Assembly: GCA_041398965.1 (NCBI GenBank)
Contig: JAWKTT010000016.1
Coordinates: 1-64,000, forward strand
Origin: JAWKTT01 sp041398965
GTDB taxonomy: Bacteria > Planctomycetota > Planctomycetia > Planctomycetales > Planctomycetaceae
Direction: 5' to 3'
DNA: 64,000 bases
Shown here: positions 36,422 through 46,360 of the stretch, piece after piece
How the letters are laid out: each line of letters opens with the position of its first letter
How positions within the stretch are numbered: position 1 is the stretch's first letter
The notes under the pieces: generated by a model
The model's database searches: none
What the model was told of the DNA's origin: nothing
What the model saw: only the letters and a program-made list of their open reading frames with translations
Translations under genes and position numbers: made by a program

Positions 36422-38853
36422 ATCAAACGATAGCGTTTGCGAAGAATCCATTCGAGGCAGAGGAGAGCGAAGAGTGGCACCCACCAGAGGGGAGCGTGCC
36501 AGATTTCGTGCGACTGCTCGTACTGCCGGGAGATGCGTCCGATCGGGAAGTGACGGTTCGCTTCAGCGAGTTCGGTCAACTCGACTACGCGACCGCCCGA
36601 GCCACTGGCAATCTGTTCTAAAGTGCCGCGATCGAGAGTCGGATTGTCGTATTCTTCATTGGGAAGTCGCACATCGACCGCCAATGTTGCTCCCGGGGTG
36701 GCAGTGCCGACTTGATCGTCTCCCATCCAAACCCGAGCCGAGTAACGGCCGGGGCGAGTGGTCACAAAGGTCGTTGCGTATTCCCCTTCGGCCCCCGTCG
36801 GAGTGAGCGTCACGGTCATCGGTTCGTCGCTGCCATGCTCGACCTGACCAGTGAGAAACTCCCTCGCAACATCGCCCGAGTCTTTGTCGACCAAGTGGGC
36901 GATGAGTCGCACGGTCGCTCCCGGGGGATATGTCGCCAAGGGGGTCGAGAGCTTGACGGGATACGTTCCCCCCAGTTGTTTGTTGCGTCCAGCCCGGTCA
37001 ATCATCCGTGCCCAGAAACCATCGAAGTGCGACTCATCAAGGAACCGCCAGCGATAGGTGCTGTCGAACCCGAGGAAGAAAACTCGACCCGGGCCGACAC
37101 GATGTGTCGCCAGCAAGACCTCGGGGCCGAACTCATTTCTCATGCGAGGGTCGCCATGCACACCGAGGACCGAGGCCCCCGGCTTTGCACGGGTGACCGG
37201 GAAGTGCCAGTACATGCCGGGCAAGTTTTCCAGCACCTGCCGATTCGCTTCGCGGTCTGTCTGAAACGTAAAGACGACATCTTGCTGACCGGCGTCGGTC
37301 ACTTCGAGTTGCCAGGGAGAACGGGCACTCAACTTCATTAAGACGTCCGACCGAAACAGTCCCGGCTCGCGGATGACTGGGAGCAGCTTGATCCATGACA
37401 TCGTCGGATCGTTCTGCTGGTCGAACGAGTTGGCGGTCTGTTGTTCTCCCGCGATGTAAACCAGTCCGCCCCCCGCTTCGGCAACGAACTTCGTCAGCAG
37501 TTCCGAGAAGTTCGTCGGCCAACCTGCGGGATCGGGATCGTACAGAATCACGCAATCGTAGTCGTTGAGTTCTTCTTGGGTGACCGGCAGACGGCGGATT
37601 GGAATGTCCCCCAGATGTTCGTAGTCATCATCGGCAGCCATCAGCCATGAGGAAAGTTCGACCTTCTGGTCACGGTAGAGAGTGTTTCGCAGGAACTGCA
37701 CTTCGGGAAAAGTGGTCCCGGCGATGAACAAAACTCGCATCCGATCGCGGACAACTCGAACATCGGTCTGGCTGCTGTTGTCATCGGTCGTCAACTCGGG
37801 GCCAACATCCGAAAGCGTCGCCCGAAATTCGAGTGTGGCGGGTCGTTCTTCTTGAAAAGTGAAGTCGACCTGTTGCTGGGCTCCATCGATTCCGAGGATC
37901 AAGGGGCGTTGACCAATCTCTTCCCAAACTCCGCCATTTCGACGGCGTTCTAAAAGAACATCGGTCGGCACATCCCGCAACCCACGTGACTCGACATGGA
38001 CCGTGAGGGTGTTCTCATCTCGGACGAGAGCGACAGGGTTCACTTCGAGTTTGGTAATGGCGACGTTTCGCGGTCCGTCCCGCGTCCCCATCGGCACGCC
38101 GACGATCGGAATTTTCTCGTTCCGATAGGTCTCGACGACTTCGGACACTGCTTCTCCTGCGGTTGAACGTCCATCAGTTAACAGAAGCACCCCGGCCACC
38201 GGTTGACCTTGATAAGAGGAAAGGACTTGCCGCAGAGCCGCGCCGATGGCGGTCGACTCGCCTGCCGCAGGGATGCCGGTAAATGTCGTCGACTGGAGCG
38301 TCGCGGCTTGCAATGCCTCGGGACTCAGACGTTCGGAAAACGTGTGCAAATGAACGATCCGGTCTCCCTGTTGACTCAACTGTTCGAGCAGTTCTGGGGA
38401 CAAACCTCGGGTGGCCAGGTCCAGGCGACGCAGCTTTCGGAGTTCGTCCGGGCCGGACAGTTTCAACTCCTCGGCCATGCGGAGTGCGGTCGCTTCGTCG
38501 GCCCACGAGTCCCGCAAGTCCATCGACGGCGACTGGTCGACCAACACGATGAGATGCGATGGCAGAGACTCTTCCGTCGTCCGAATGAGCACCGGCTCCA
38601 ACAACATCACGACGACGAGCAACAGCAACAAGACTCGAATGGTCGTGAGGGTGTAGCGGATGAGACGCGAGTGACGTCCGGCATCCCAGCGATACAACAG
38701 GACGATGGCAACAAGCCCCACGAGCAGCCCGGCCAAGAGGGCGAGCATCCCGTCACCGGTCGGCAACGCCAGCCAGTTCAACGACCACGCGGCATCACTC
38801 CCTTCCAGGGACGCTCGATCAAGTCCGAACAGATATTCCAGAAAACGTCCCAT
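36418..38853 (-). CDS. VWA-domain membrane protein with GATase1-like domain
   Basis: About 811 residues from the ATG at 38853; the frame opens three codons earlier with TTG. Two membrane helices near the start (about 36-58 and 67-90) are followed by a von Willebrand A domain with an intact metal site motif D-Q-S-P-S-M (DxSxS), and L-L-L-T-D-G-R-S-T further on. The C-terminal half resembles the class I glutamine amidotransferase-like domain of planctomycete VWA proteins (G-G-G-L-V-Y-I-A-G-E), and a final membrane helix closes the protein near W-W-V-P-L-F-A-L-L. Related to the BatA-like protein at 49722-51857. Function probably in envelope assembly or stress, by analogy. Confidence 0.78.
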   Translation of the reverse strand: MGRFLEYLFGLDRASLEGSDAAWSLNWLALPTGDGMLALLAGLLVGLVAIVLLYRWDAGRHSRLIRYTLTTIRVLLLLLVVVMLLEPVLIRTTEESLPSHLIVLVDQSPSMDLRDSWADEATALRMAEELKLSGPDELRKLRRLDLATRGLSPELLEQLSQQGDRIVHLHTFSERLSPEALQAATLQSTTFTGIPAAGESTAIGAALRQVLSSYQGQPVAGVLLLTDGRSTAGEAVSEVVETYRNEKIPIVGVPMGTRDGPRNVAITKLEVNPVALVRDENTLTVHVESRGLRDVPTDVLLERRRNGGVWEEIGQRPLILGIDGAQQQVDFTFQEERPATLEFRATLSDVGPELTTDDNSSQTDVRVVRDRMRVLFIAGTTFPEVQFLRNTLYRDQKVELSSWLMAADDDYEHLGDIPIRRLPVTQEELNDYDCVILYDPDPAGWPTNFSELLTKFVAEAGGGLVYIAGEQQTANSFDQQNDPTMSWIKLLPVIREPGLFRSDVLMKLSARSPWQLEVTDAGQQDVVFTFQTDREANRQVLENLPGMYWHFPVTRAKPGASVLGVHGDPRMRNEFGPEVLLATHRVGPGRVFFLGFDSTYRWRFLDESHFDGFWARMIDRAGRNKQLGGTYPVKLSTPLATYPPGATVRLIAHLVDKDSGDVAREFLTGQVEHGSDEPMTVTLTPTGAEGEYATTFVTTRPGRYSARVWMGDDQVGTATPGATLAVDVRLPNEEYDNPTLDRGTLEQIASGSGGRVVELTELAEANRHFPIGRISRQYEQSHEIWHAPLWWVPLFALLCLEWILRKRYRLI

Positions 38854-39114
38854 GTCCCTCAACCGAGGAGTACGATCGTGTGTGGTGTCTCAACAATTCT
38901 GAAGACCCGTCGCCCTAAAGCCAAGCGACTCCCGATGTTTCTTTCCGATGAGCGTAGACACACTGTCGGGATTCCGTGGAAGAACACTTGAATCTCAGAC
39001 GTCGCAGACCGCGCGCTCTGTTGCAACGTGGGGTGTCGACATCGTAGCCTACTGATGAACTGACGTTGATCTTTCGCGCTCTTGGGGCGCTTTCACTCGG
39101 AATGGAGCTGTCAA
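38854..39114. promoter_or_regulatory. Divergent promoter region
   Basis: 261 nt between the VWA gene and the giant fusion gene, read in opposite directions. No RNA gene or clear promoter hexamers visible. Confidence 0.3.
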
Positions 39115-42100
39115 ATGCTGCGTAAGTGGGTGTCTTTCTCGGTGGTAATGTGGATGTTGGCCGTCGGGGTCATTCCGACTGTCGTGCGGGGGGATGATGA
39201 AAAGGGGTTTAAGCCGATCTTTGATGGCAAGACCCTCAATGGCTGGCGGGCATGGGCCGGGGACGAGAAGTTCTGGCGGGTCGAAGAGGGGATGATCGTC
39301 GGCGAATCGACCGAGGCCAACCCCTGCACACACAATACGTTTCTTGTGTGGGATCAGGGGCAAGTCGATGACTTTGAACTGCGATTGCAGTTCAGAATCT
39401 CGGGAACCGATGCCGCGAACAGTGGTATTCAGTTTCGTGGCGTGCAGCGGGAGGATGGGCATGTCATCGGGTATCAGGCTGATATTGACCGAGCCGGGAA
39501 CTGGGTTGGGGCACTCTATGATGAAGCACAACGGGGGATGCTCGCCAAGCGGGGCGAAGCGGTCACACTGAATCCGGAAGGTCAAGAACGAAAGATCGAA
39601 CAGGTCGGCGATGCGGCGGACATCTTCTCGAAGATCGACATCAACGACTGGAACGAGTACTCGATCAAGGCGATTGGAAAGGTCATCACGCTGAGCATCA
39701 ATGGCCATCAGACGGTGAAGATCACCGACAATGATCCGGCCGGCTACGACCCGTTCGGACTCCTCGCCTTGCAATTGCACTCGGGGCCACCGATGAAGAT
39801 CGAGTGGAAAAACATCCGCCTCAAGCGGTTCCCACTCAGCGATGGACGGAAGAAGATCGTGTTTGTTGCGGGGTCGCCCAGCCACGGGTATTTCTCGCAC
39901 GAACACAACGCGGGCTGCCTGCTGTTGGCCGAAAAGCTCAACACGGCAGCGAAGGAGCATGCCCTTCCTGTCGTCGCGGCTGTTTATAAGAACGGTTGGC
40001 CGAAAGACCCGACGGCCATGGACAACGTCGACTGCGTCGTCAGTTATTGCGATGGGGGAGGTCGGCACTACCTCAACGACCGACTCGATGACTTCGATCA
40101 TCTCGCGCTGGAGCATGGCGTCGGACTGGTCTGTATTCACTATGCGGTCGAGACAACACAGGGGGATTGCGGCGATCACTTCTTGAAGTGGATGGGGGGG
40201 TACTTCGAACCCCACTGGTCGGTCAATCCGCACTGGACGGCGAAGTTCGAAAACCTTCCAAAGCATCCGATCACGCAAGGGGTCGGGACAATTGAGGTGA
40301 ATGATGAGTGGTACTATCACATGCGATTCGTCCCGGAGATGAAAGGAGTCACACCGATCCTTTCCGCATTGCCTCCGCGGGAGACGCTCAACCGAGGTGA
40401 CGGGCCTCATAGTGGAAACCCGCATGTTCGGGCCGCTGTGTTGGAGCGTAAGGAACCTCAGCATGTTGCGTGGGCTTATGAGCGTCCTAACGGGAAAGGT
40501 CGCGGCTTCGGTTTCACCGGGGGGCACTTCCACAAGAACTGGCAGGACGACAACTTCCGCAAGATCGTGCTGAACGCGATCGTCTGGGCGGCGAAGTTGG
40601 AAGTCCCCAAAGACGGGGTCCCCTCTGCCACACCAACCCAGGAGGAACTGGAAGCGAATCAAGACGAACCGAAGCCAGGTGAGAAGAAAGAGGCTCGGAC
40701 CGAAAAAAAGGAAGCGAAAGCACAGGCCGTTCAGCTTGGGAAAGAGGATGTCAAGTCGGCCTTCTCGTCGAAGGTCATCGACGTCAACACTCCAGAGCAT
40801 GCGGTCGAGATCGATGTCGACATTACCGGTGCAAAGGGGCTGTGGCTCGTCGTCACCGATGGTGGCAATGGCTTCGCCTGCGACTGGGCCGACTGGGTCG
40901 AGCCTCGACTGATTCAACCGGTCACCGAGAACCGCATCCGTGTCGTTGATGGTCAGGAAGTTCCCTACACTGCCGTGAACGAAGTGACTCTGCCTCTGAC
41001 AACTCTCAAGTGGAAAGCCGCTTCTGCCGGGCATGGAGAAGTTCGCAAGGACATGAACAGTGGCGGCGACGCAATGCGAGTGGCCGGCAAGCCGGTCTCG
41101 TTTGGCATCGGGACGCACGCGAACTCGGTGATCGAGTATGAACTCCCAGCCGGTCACAAGTTCACCCGCTTCAAGGCGAAGGGGGGGCTCGATAACGGCG
41201 GGACCGATCAAGGGGCTTGCGGGTCGAACACCTCCGTGCAGTTTCACGTTTTCACTCAACGACCTGCCGCAGCGTTCCTGTCAGCGAACAGCGGAGCCGG
41301 AAACACGGGCGGCGGGGGCGGCCCCCTCGACCACGAAGTGACGCACGCCATCGAACAGTTAGACGTTCACCCGGATCTCACCGCGACCGTCTTTGCGTCG
41401 GAACCGATGATGACGAACCCCGCATCGATCGACATCGATCATCTGGGGCGTGTCTGGGTCTGTGAAGCGATCAACTATCGTGCGTTCCGAAATCAAGACA
41501 TCATCGGCGACATGGCCAAAGAGGGGGACCGTATTCTTGTCCTTGAAGATACCGATTACGACGGCGTCGCGGACAAGTCGACGGTGTTTCATCAAGGTCA
41601 TGACGTCGATTCGGCTCACGGCATCCTCGTGCTGCCGTCGGTGAGTGGGAAGTCTCTACGGGCGCTCGTCTCTGCCGGGGATTCGGTTTTCTGGCTGATT
41701 GACGAAGATGGTGACCTCAAGTCGGACAAGAAGGAACTCCTCTTCACCGGCATCGATGGAACACAGCACGATCACGGGATTCACGCCTTTCACTTCGGCC
41801 CGGATGGCAAGCTCTACTTCAACTTCGGAAACGCCGGAAAGCGAATTAAAGACAAGGAAGGAAAGCCGATCGTCGATAAGGCCGGAAACGAAGTGAACGA
41901 TTCCCGCAAGCCGTATCAGGAAGGGATGGTCTTCCGTTGCAACATGGACGGCAGCCAGTTCGAGACGCTCGGCTGGAACTTCCGCAACAACTGGGAAGCG
42001 TGCGTCGACAGCTATGGGACCATCTGGCAGAGCGACAACGACGACGACGGCAACCGGGGAGTGCGGATCAATTATGTCATGGAGTATGGCAATTACGGAT

Positions 42101-44331
42101 ACAAGGACGAGTTCACCGGAGCCGCTTGGAATCAACCACGTACGAACCTCGAAACGGAAGTCCCTCTGCGGCACTGGCATCTCAACGATCCCGGCGTGAT
42201 GCCCAACCTCTTGCAAACTGGAGCGGGTGCTCCGACAGGGATCTGCATTTACGAAGGGGACCTGCTCCCAATGTTCAGAGGGGCAGTGCTGCATTGCGAC
42301 GCCGGCCCGAACATCTTCCGTGCGTATGTGACGAAGCCCGCCGGGGCAGGTTACTCAGCAGAGATCGTCAATATTCTGGATGGTGCCCGGAACAAGTGGT
42401 TCCGTCCGAGTGACGCCTGCGTCGCCCCGGATGGGTCGGTGCTGGTCGCCGACTGGTACGATCCGGGGGTTGGTGGTCACCGCATGCAGGACGCCGCTCA
42501 TGGCCGCATCTTTCGCGTCGCTCCCAAGGGGGACGCCGCGAAGAAATACATGTCCCCCAAGATCGACGTCAGCACCGTCGAAGGAGCCATCGCGGCCCTG
42601 AAGTCCCCCAACATGACCGCCCGCTATCTCGGCTGGACCGCACTGCATTCCATGGGAGACAAGTCGGTTCCCGCACTCGAACAGATGCTGTCTGACAAGA
42701 GCGATATCTTCCGTGCCCGTGCCCTCTGGTCACTGGGGAAACTCCACATCGCAGCCGACATGAAGCTCAGCTACATCACGCAAGCACTCGGAAGTGGCAA
42801 CAACAATTTGGCAATCACAGCCATCCGACTCGGTCGCCAACTGATCGACGAACTTCCGGCCGAGAAGTACAAAGGTCACGTCTCGCTCGACAATGTGACC
42901 GTCCCGGTCGCCCGGGAGATTCTCATCGCCCTGCGTGACCTCAACCTCGAAGCGGCTCCGATCGTCTGGACCGCTCTTGCCTCGCAGTACGATGGTCAAG
43001 ACCGCTGGTATCTCGAAGCGCTCGGCCTCGCAGCGGAGGGGCACTGGGACACGTATCTCCCTCTCTATTTGGAGTCTCAAGGGGATAACTGGAACACGAA
43101 GAAAGCAGCTCGCGATATCGTGTGGCGCTCGCGGGCAACGAACTCGCCGCAGTTGCTGCAACAGATGATCGCCAACTCGGCGACGCCATCCGAAGAAGTC
43201 CCGCGCGATCTCCGGGCGTTCGACTTCCTCAATTCGCCATCGAAGCAGACTGCTCTCATGGAACTCGCGTTTGCCTCTGTCGGCAACGCCGAAGTAACGT
43301 CGATGGTCAATGGAGAAGCCCTCAATCGGCTCGGCGGCGACGCCCTCAACAAGCCCGAGATGAAGGCCGCTCTCGCCAAGGTGCTCGACAACTGCAAGGG
43401 GACCGCACAGTACGTCAACCTTGTCAGCAAGTTTAACATCAGCGATCGATATGCCGACTTGCTCGCCATCGCCCAAGCCAACCCGCAAACGCAGTTGGCA
43501 GTCGATGCAACGAAGGCTCTGCTCGACAAGGGGCAACAGAAGAGTCTGTCTGCTGCGGTCTTGGGAGACGATGCCAAACTTGGCGAAGCGACGATTCTTG
43601 CACTCGCCACTTCTGGAGATGGCCGAGCCGCGAAGCTGTTGCAAGATGTCGCCCTCAATGCCGAGCAACCTCTCGACCGTCGCCGAGCCGCCATCAAAGG
43701 GATGGGGGCGATTCGCCAGGGTGCCCAGGAACTGCAAAAACTGGCGGAAAAAGGGGGCTACGATGAGGGACTGACACAAGCTCTCACCGCCGCGTTGCAC
43801 ACATCGCAGTGGAAAGAGATCAAAGATTTCGCCGAGAAGAAGTTCCCACTTCCACCTGGTAAAGAAGGGAAGCCCTTGCCGACCATCACCCAGTTGTCGA
43901 CCCGCAGTGGCGACGCCAAGAAGGGGGGCGTCCTGTTCCACTCGACCGCAACCTGTGCTCAGTGTCATCAGGTGAACGACCTTGGCAAAAACGTTGGCCC
44001 CGACCTTTCCGAGATCGGCAAGAAGCTAACGAAAGAGGCACTGTATGAATCGATCCTCTTCCCTTCGGCTGCGATCAGCCACAATTTCGAGAACTGGATG
44101 GTCGTCGACGACGGTGGCAATCAGTACGCGGGACTGCTCGTCAGCGAGACACCGAGCGATGTGCAGATTAAAGACGCTAAGGGAATCGTCCACACGATCC
44201 CGACGTCCAAGATCGAGATCAAGAAGAAACAGGAACTCTCCCTCATGCCCGCCGACGTCCAGAAACTGCTCACCGCCGAAGAACTCGTCGACGTCGTTGA
44301 GTATCTGACGACACTGAAGCAGAAGAAGTAG
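39115..44331 (+). CDS. Giant DUF1080-ThuA-NPCBM-membrane dehydrogenase-HEAT-cytochrome c fusion
   Basis: 1738 residues in one frame, with an N-terminal signal peptide. Order: DUF1080, a laminin-G-like/3-keto-disaccharide hydrolase domain (about 30-235, F-D-G-K-T-L-N-G-W-R); ThuA-like domain (about 240-510, A-G-S-P-S-H-G-Y-F and C-I-H-Y-A-V-E); Lys/Glu linker; NPCBM-like domain (about 570-710); membrane-bound dehydrogenase-type propeller (about 745-1150); HEAT-like helices (about 1165-1560); and a C-terminal haem c domain with C1614-A-Q-C-H. These parts occur as separate proteins or partial fusions in PVC bacteria. Probably periplasmic sugar oxidation with electron transfer through the haem; substrate unknown. 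A GGAG precedes the ATG at 39115. Confidence 0.88.
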   Translation: MLRKWVSFSVVMWMLAVGVIPTVVRGDDEKGFKPIFDGKTLNGWRAWAGDEKFWRVEEGMIVGESTEANPCTHNTFLVWDQGQVDDFELRLQFRISGTDAANSGIQFRGVQREDGHVIGYQADIDRAGNWVGALYDEAQRGMLAKRGEAVTLNPEGQERKIEQVGDAADIFSKIDINDWNEYSIKAIGKVITLSINGHQTVKITDNDPAGYDPFGLLALQLHSGPPMKIEWKNIRLKRFPLSDGRKKIVFVAGSPSHGYFSHEHNAGCLLLAEKLNTAAKEHALPVVAAVYKNGWPKDPTAMDNVDCVVSYCDGGGRHYLNDRLDDFDHLALEHGVGLVCIHYAVETTQGDCGDHFLKWMGGYFEPHWSVNPHWTAKFENLPKHPITQGVGTIEVNDEWYYHMRFVPEMKGVTPILSALPPRETLNRGDGPHSGNPHVRAAVLERKEPQHVAWAYERPNGKGRGFGFTGGHFHKNWQDDNFRKIVLNAIVWAAKLEVPKDGVPSATPTQEELEANQDEPKPGEKKEARTEKKEAKAQAVQLGKEDVKSAFSSKVIDVNTPEHAVEIDVDITGAKGLWLVVTDGGNGFACDWADWVEPRLIQPVTENRIRVVDGQEVPYTAVNEVTLPLTTLKWKAASAGHGEVRKDMNSGGDAMRVAGKPVSFGIGTHANSVIEYELPAGHKFTRFKAKGGLDNGGTDQGACGSNTSVQFHVFTQRPAAAFLSANSGAGNTGGGGGPLDHEVTHAIEQLDVHPDLTATVFASEPMMTNPASIDIDHLGRVWVCEAINYRAFRNQDIIGDMAKEGDRILVLEDTDYDGVADKSTVFHQGHDVDSAHGILVLPSVSGKSLRALVSAGDSVFWLIDEDGDLKSDKKELLFTGIDGTQHDHGIHAFHFGPDGKLYFNFGNAGKRIKDKEGKPIVDKAGNEVNDSRKPYQEGMVFRCNMDGSQFETLGWNFRNNWEACVDSYGTIWQSDNDDDGNRGVRINYVMEYGNYGYKDEFTGAAWNQPRTNLETEVPLRHWHLNDPGVMPNLLQTGAGAPTGICIYEGDLLPMFRGAVLHCDAGPNIFRAYVTKPAGAGYSAEIVNILDGARNKWFRPSDACVAPDGSVLVADWYDPGVGGHRMQDAAHGRIFRVAPKGDAAKKYMSPKIDVSTVEGAIAALKSPNMTARYLGWTALHSMGDKSVPALEQMLSDKSDIFRARALWSLGKLHIAADMKLSYITQALGSGNNNLAITAIRLGRQLIDELPAEKYKGHVSLDNVTVPVAREILIALRDLNLEAAPIVWTALASQYDGQDRWYLEALGLAAEGHWDTYLPLYLESQGDNWNTKKAARDIVWRSRATNSPQLLQQMIANSATPSEEVPRDLRAFDFLNSPSKQTALMELAFASVGNAEVTSMVNGEALNRLGGDALNKPEMKAALAKVLDNCKGTAQYVNLVSKFNISDRYADLLAIAQANPQTQLAVDATKALLDKGQQKSLSAAVLGDDAKLGEATILALATSGDGRAAKLLQDVALNAEQPLDRRRAAIKGMGAIRQGAQELQKLAEKGGYDEGLTQALTAALHTSQWKEIKDFAEKKFPLPPGKEGKPLPTITQLSTRSGDAKKGGVLFHSTATCAQCHQVNDLGKNVGPDLSEIGKKLTKEALYESILFPSAAISHNFENWMVVDDGGNQYAGLLVSETPSDVQIKDAKGIVHTIPTSKIEIKKKQELSLMPADVQKLLTAEELVDVVEYLTTLKQKK

Positions 44332-44571
44332 TTGTCGTCCCTGAAGAGATGACACTGCGGATCGTTCCATTCCTGAGATTGGGGCCGGGCAAGAACTGTT
44401 CGTATGACGATCGACGCGATGCCAAACAACCAAACCGGCGACACGTCAAGTCAACTGGCGACGATCAAATCCGTGGGAAACCCAGCGGCCAATCACGTGA
44501 TGGAGAAGTAGCGAAGCGCGTTGTCGACATTAGTTGACGCCGCCCTGTCGTCGCGGACATTAGCAACCAGC

Positions 44572-44602
44572 ATCCCCCTCGCCACCCAGTGGCGAGGGGG
44601 AT
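44572..44602. terminator. Perfect 14-bp hairpin between convergent genes
   Basis: ATCCCCCTCGCCAC and GTGGCGAGGGGGAT pair perfectly around CCA. It lies between the fusion gene (plus) and the esterase gene (minus), as expected for a shared terminator; only short T-rich stretches flank it. The rest of the 359-nt gap holds no gene. Confidence 0.7.
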
Positions 44603-44690
44603 CTGATTTCATTCGATGCCATTTCGCAATATCGCTACCACAAGATGAGCAGCTTGGCAGAGAGACGAGTCGATCCCCCGAACAATCGCG

Positions 44691-45617
44691 TTACGGAACT
44701 TCTGTCGTGGGGAGGAGGTGGGGGAGCGCCTCTGGAAGCCAACCGCTGTGCCAGTTGTGAGGGCGTGGTGGGGTGGTTAGTTCGACATGAGGGATTTCGA
44801 GCTCTTCTAACAGGTCATGGGCTTGCTCGTGATGTTTCTGAAAGTTTCCGTAGCCGGCGAGAATGAGGCGCGGGGAGTCTTGGGAAGTCTTCTTTAACAA
44901 CTCGGCTCGCTTCTTCAGGAGGTCGGTCACGCGGTACTTCTGGAAGTTGTCGCTGGTCGCGAAAATCGGCTTGTTGCCGTAAAGGCCAAGGTCTGGCATC
45001 ATCAACGGGGCGTCCCAGGCGACCGCACGTCCGAAAGTTTCGGGATGTCTTAGCAGTAGTGTCCACGCTCCCCATCCCGACTTGCTGAACCCGACGAGCA
45101 AACGGTCCGAACCCTGTGCCGACGCAGGATACGTTCGCTCAATGTACGGAATCACGACATCGAGGAAATAGCTTTCCTGTCGAATCGCAGGCTCGGTGGG
45201 ATGGTCGGCATACCAGGGAAGCTGCGAGAAGCTGGGTGCGACGAAAATCGCGTCGTGCCGGTGATGCAGCTGCTGCTTCAACACCTCGGTCATCCCATCG
45301 CCATATCGGCTCTCCCGCCCCGCTTCGACCGGCAAGAGATAGATCACCGGATAGCGTTTCCCCACGACCGGTTGCGGGGGGAGCAGAACGCGAATGTCTG
45401 TCGTCCCGGCCTGGTAGGAGGACTCGACCTGATGCACAATCACCCCTTGTGGATCGGCCTTGCCCGCAGAGACCTGTTGCGTCTCCTCAGCCGCGACCAC
45501 AATCCCTGCGGTTGCGATGCAGACCCAACACCAAACCCCAGAAAGCACTTGCCCTCTCCTGAAGAGTTGTAAGCGCTTCCCTCCGAAAGATTCAGCAATC
45601 GTCTTACCGGTCGTCAT
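44691..45617 (-). CDS. Secreted alpha/beta-hydrolase esterase
   Basis: About 308 residues from the ATG at 45617, with GGAG six bases upstream. An N-terminal signal segment (about 28-42) is followed by an esterase-D-like fold: strand and loop Y-P-V-I-Y-L-L-P-V, the nucleophile elbow G-F-S-K-S-G-W-G-A, and a candidate His in P-P-R-P-H-N-W-H near the C-terminus. It could act on acetyl or feruloyl groups of polysaccharides, which would fit the sulfatases nearby, but that is inference. Confidence 0.8.
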   Translation of the reverse strand: MTTGKTIAESFGGKRLQLFRRGQVLSGVWCWVCIATAGIVVAAEETQQVSAGKADPQGVIVHQVESSYQAGTTDIRVLLPPQPVVGKRYPVIYLLPVEAGRESRYGDGMTEVLKQQLHHRHDAIFVAPSFSQLPWYADHPTEPAIRQESYFLDVVIPYIERTYPASAQGSDRLLVGFSKSGWGAWTLLLRHPETFGRAVAWDAPLMMPDLGLYGNKPIFATSDNFQKYRVTDLLKKRAELLKKTSQDSPRLILAGYGNFQKHHEQAHDLLEELEIPHVELTTPPRPHNWHSGWLPEALPHLLPTTEVP

Positions 45618-45741
45618 CCCATTCTCCGAATCGCTCACACTCAGGGGCCAAGGTGTCGTGGTGGTCCATAAAGTCGTTTGATCTTCCGAGAACGCCGCGG
45701 GGGAATCAACCCCGATGGAGAGGGATGGAAATGCTGACTCG

Positions 45742-45776
45742 ACAAAAAAACACCTCGGCGAGTCAGCCGAGGTGTT
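45742..45776 (-). terminator. Intrinsic terminator of the ArsR-type regulator gene
   Basis: AACACCTCGGC and GCCGAGGTGTT form a perfect 11-bp stem with a 6-nt loop, and on the minus strand seven U residues follow. It lies about 95 nt past the regulator stop codon. A textbook intrinsic terminator. Confidence 0.88.
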
Positions 45777-45871
45777 GGGGGAGCAGTTCGAATTGTCTGT
45801 TGTCGAATTGTCTGCAACTCACCAAGACCCAGCGATTGGGCTCGGGCCATTGTCGTTAGTTCTTGGCTGCC

Positions 45872-46360
45872 TTAGTTCTTAGCGATGAGGAAGTCTTCGA
45901 ACCGGATCGATTCGAGGTTTGACTCCTGCGTAATGGCGGAGAAGAGTTCGCTCATCAGTGCATGGAATCGTTCGTTGCGAACCGAGTAGAAATTGTGCTT
46001 CCCATCTCGACGAGCCTGAATCAGGCCGGCAACTCGCAACAAGGCGAGGTGGTGACTGACGGCAGGCTGACTCTGCGACAGACGATCACAGAGTGCTGAG
46101 ACGTGGAGTTCCCCTTCACGGATGAGCATGAAGAGGACCTTCAGCCGAGTTTCGTCGGCGAGAAGTTTGAAGACCTCGACGAGGTTCTTCTCGAGTTTTT
46201 CCGAGATTTCCGGGAAGTCACTGGCGAGTGCATCCGAGGGCTTCTCGAGGACATTTGCATACATAGAATTGGGCCTTGCTGGTGGATTGGAAGTAGACTC
46301 AGCACCATCCTGGGCTGCTTTCTGCTCCGGATTCGCATCCGCTTGGTGCGGATCGGTCAT
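45872..46360 (-). CDS. ArsR/SmtB-type transcriptional regulator
   Basis: 162 residues: a 50-residue polar N-terminal extension, then a winged HTH (about 62-130) with F-K-L-L-A-D-E-T-R-L-K-V-L-F, Q-S-Q-P-A-V-S-H-H-L-A-L-L as the recognition helix and G-K-H-N-F-Y-S-V as the wing. No Cys pair of the metal-binding type is present in the DNA-binding helix (the C-D-R-L in it is single), so metal sensing is not supported. GGGAGAG precedes the ATG. Target unknown; a long AT-rich region lies upstream. Confidence 0.88.
   Translation of the reverse strand: MTDPHQADANPEQKAAQDGAESTSNPPARPNSMYANVLEKPSDALASDFPEISEKLEKNLVEVFKLLADETRLKVLFMLIREGELHVSALCDRLSQSQPAVSHHLALLRVAGLIQARRDGKHNFYSVRNERFHALMSELFSAITQESNLESIRFEDFLIAKN

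Noticed and set aside
39049..41259. 736-codon minus-strand ORF
   Set aside because: Lies antisense to the fusion gene, lacks any family pattern and has Arg/Pro/Leu-rich shadow composition.
42730..43968. 412-codon minus-strand ORF
   Set aside because: Antisense to the HEAT-like part of the fusion gene.
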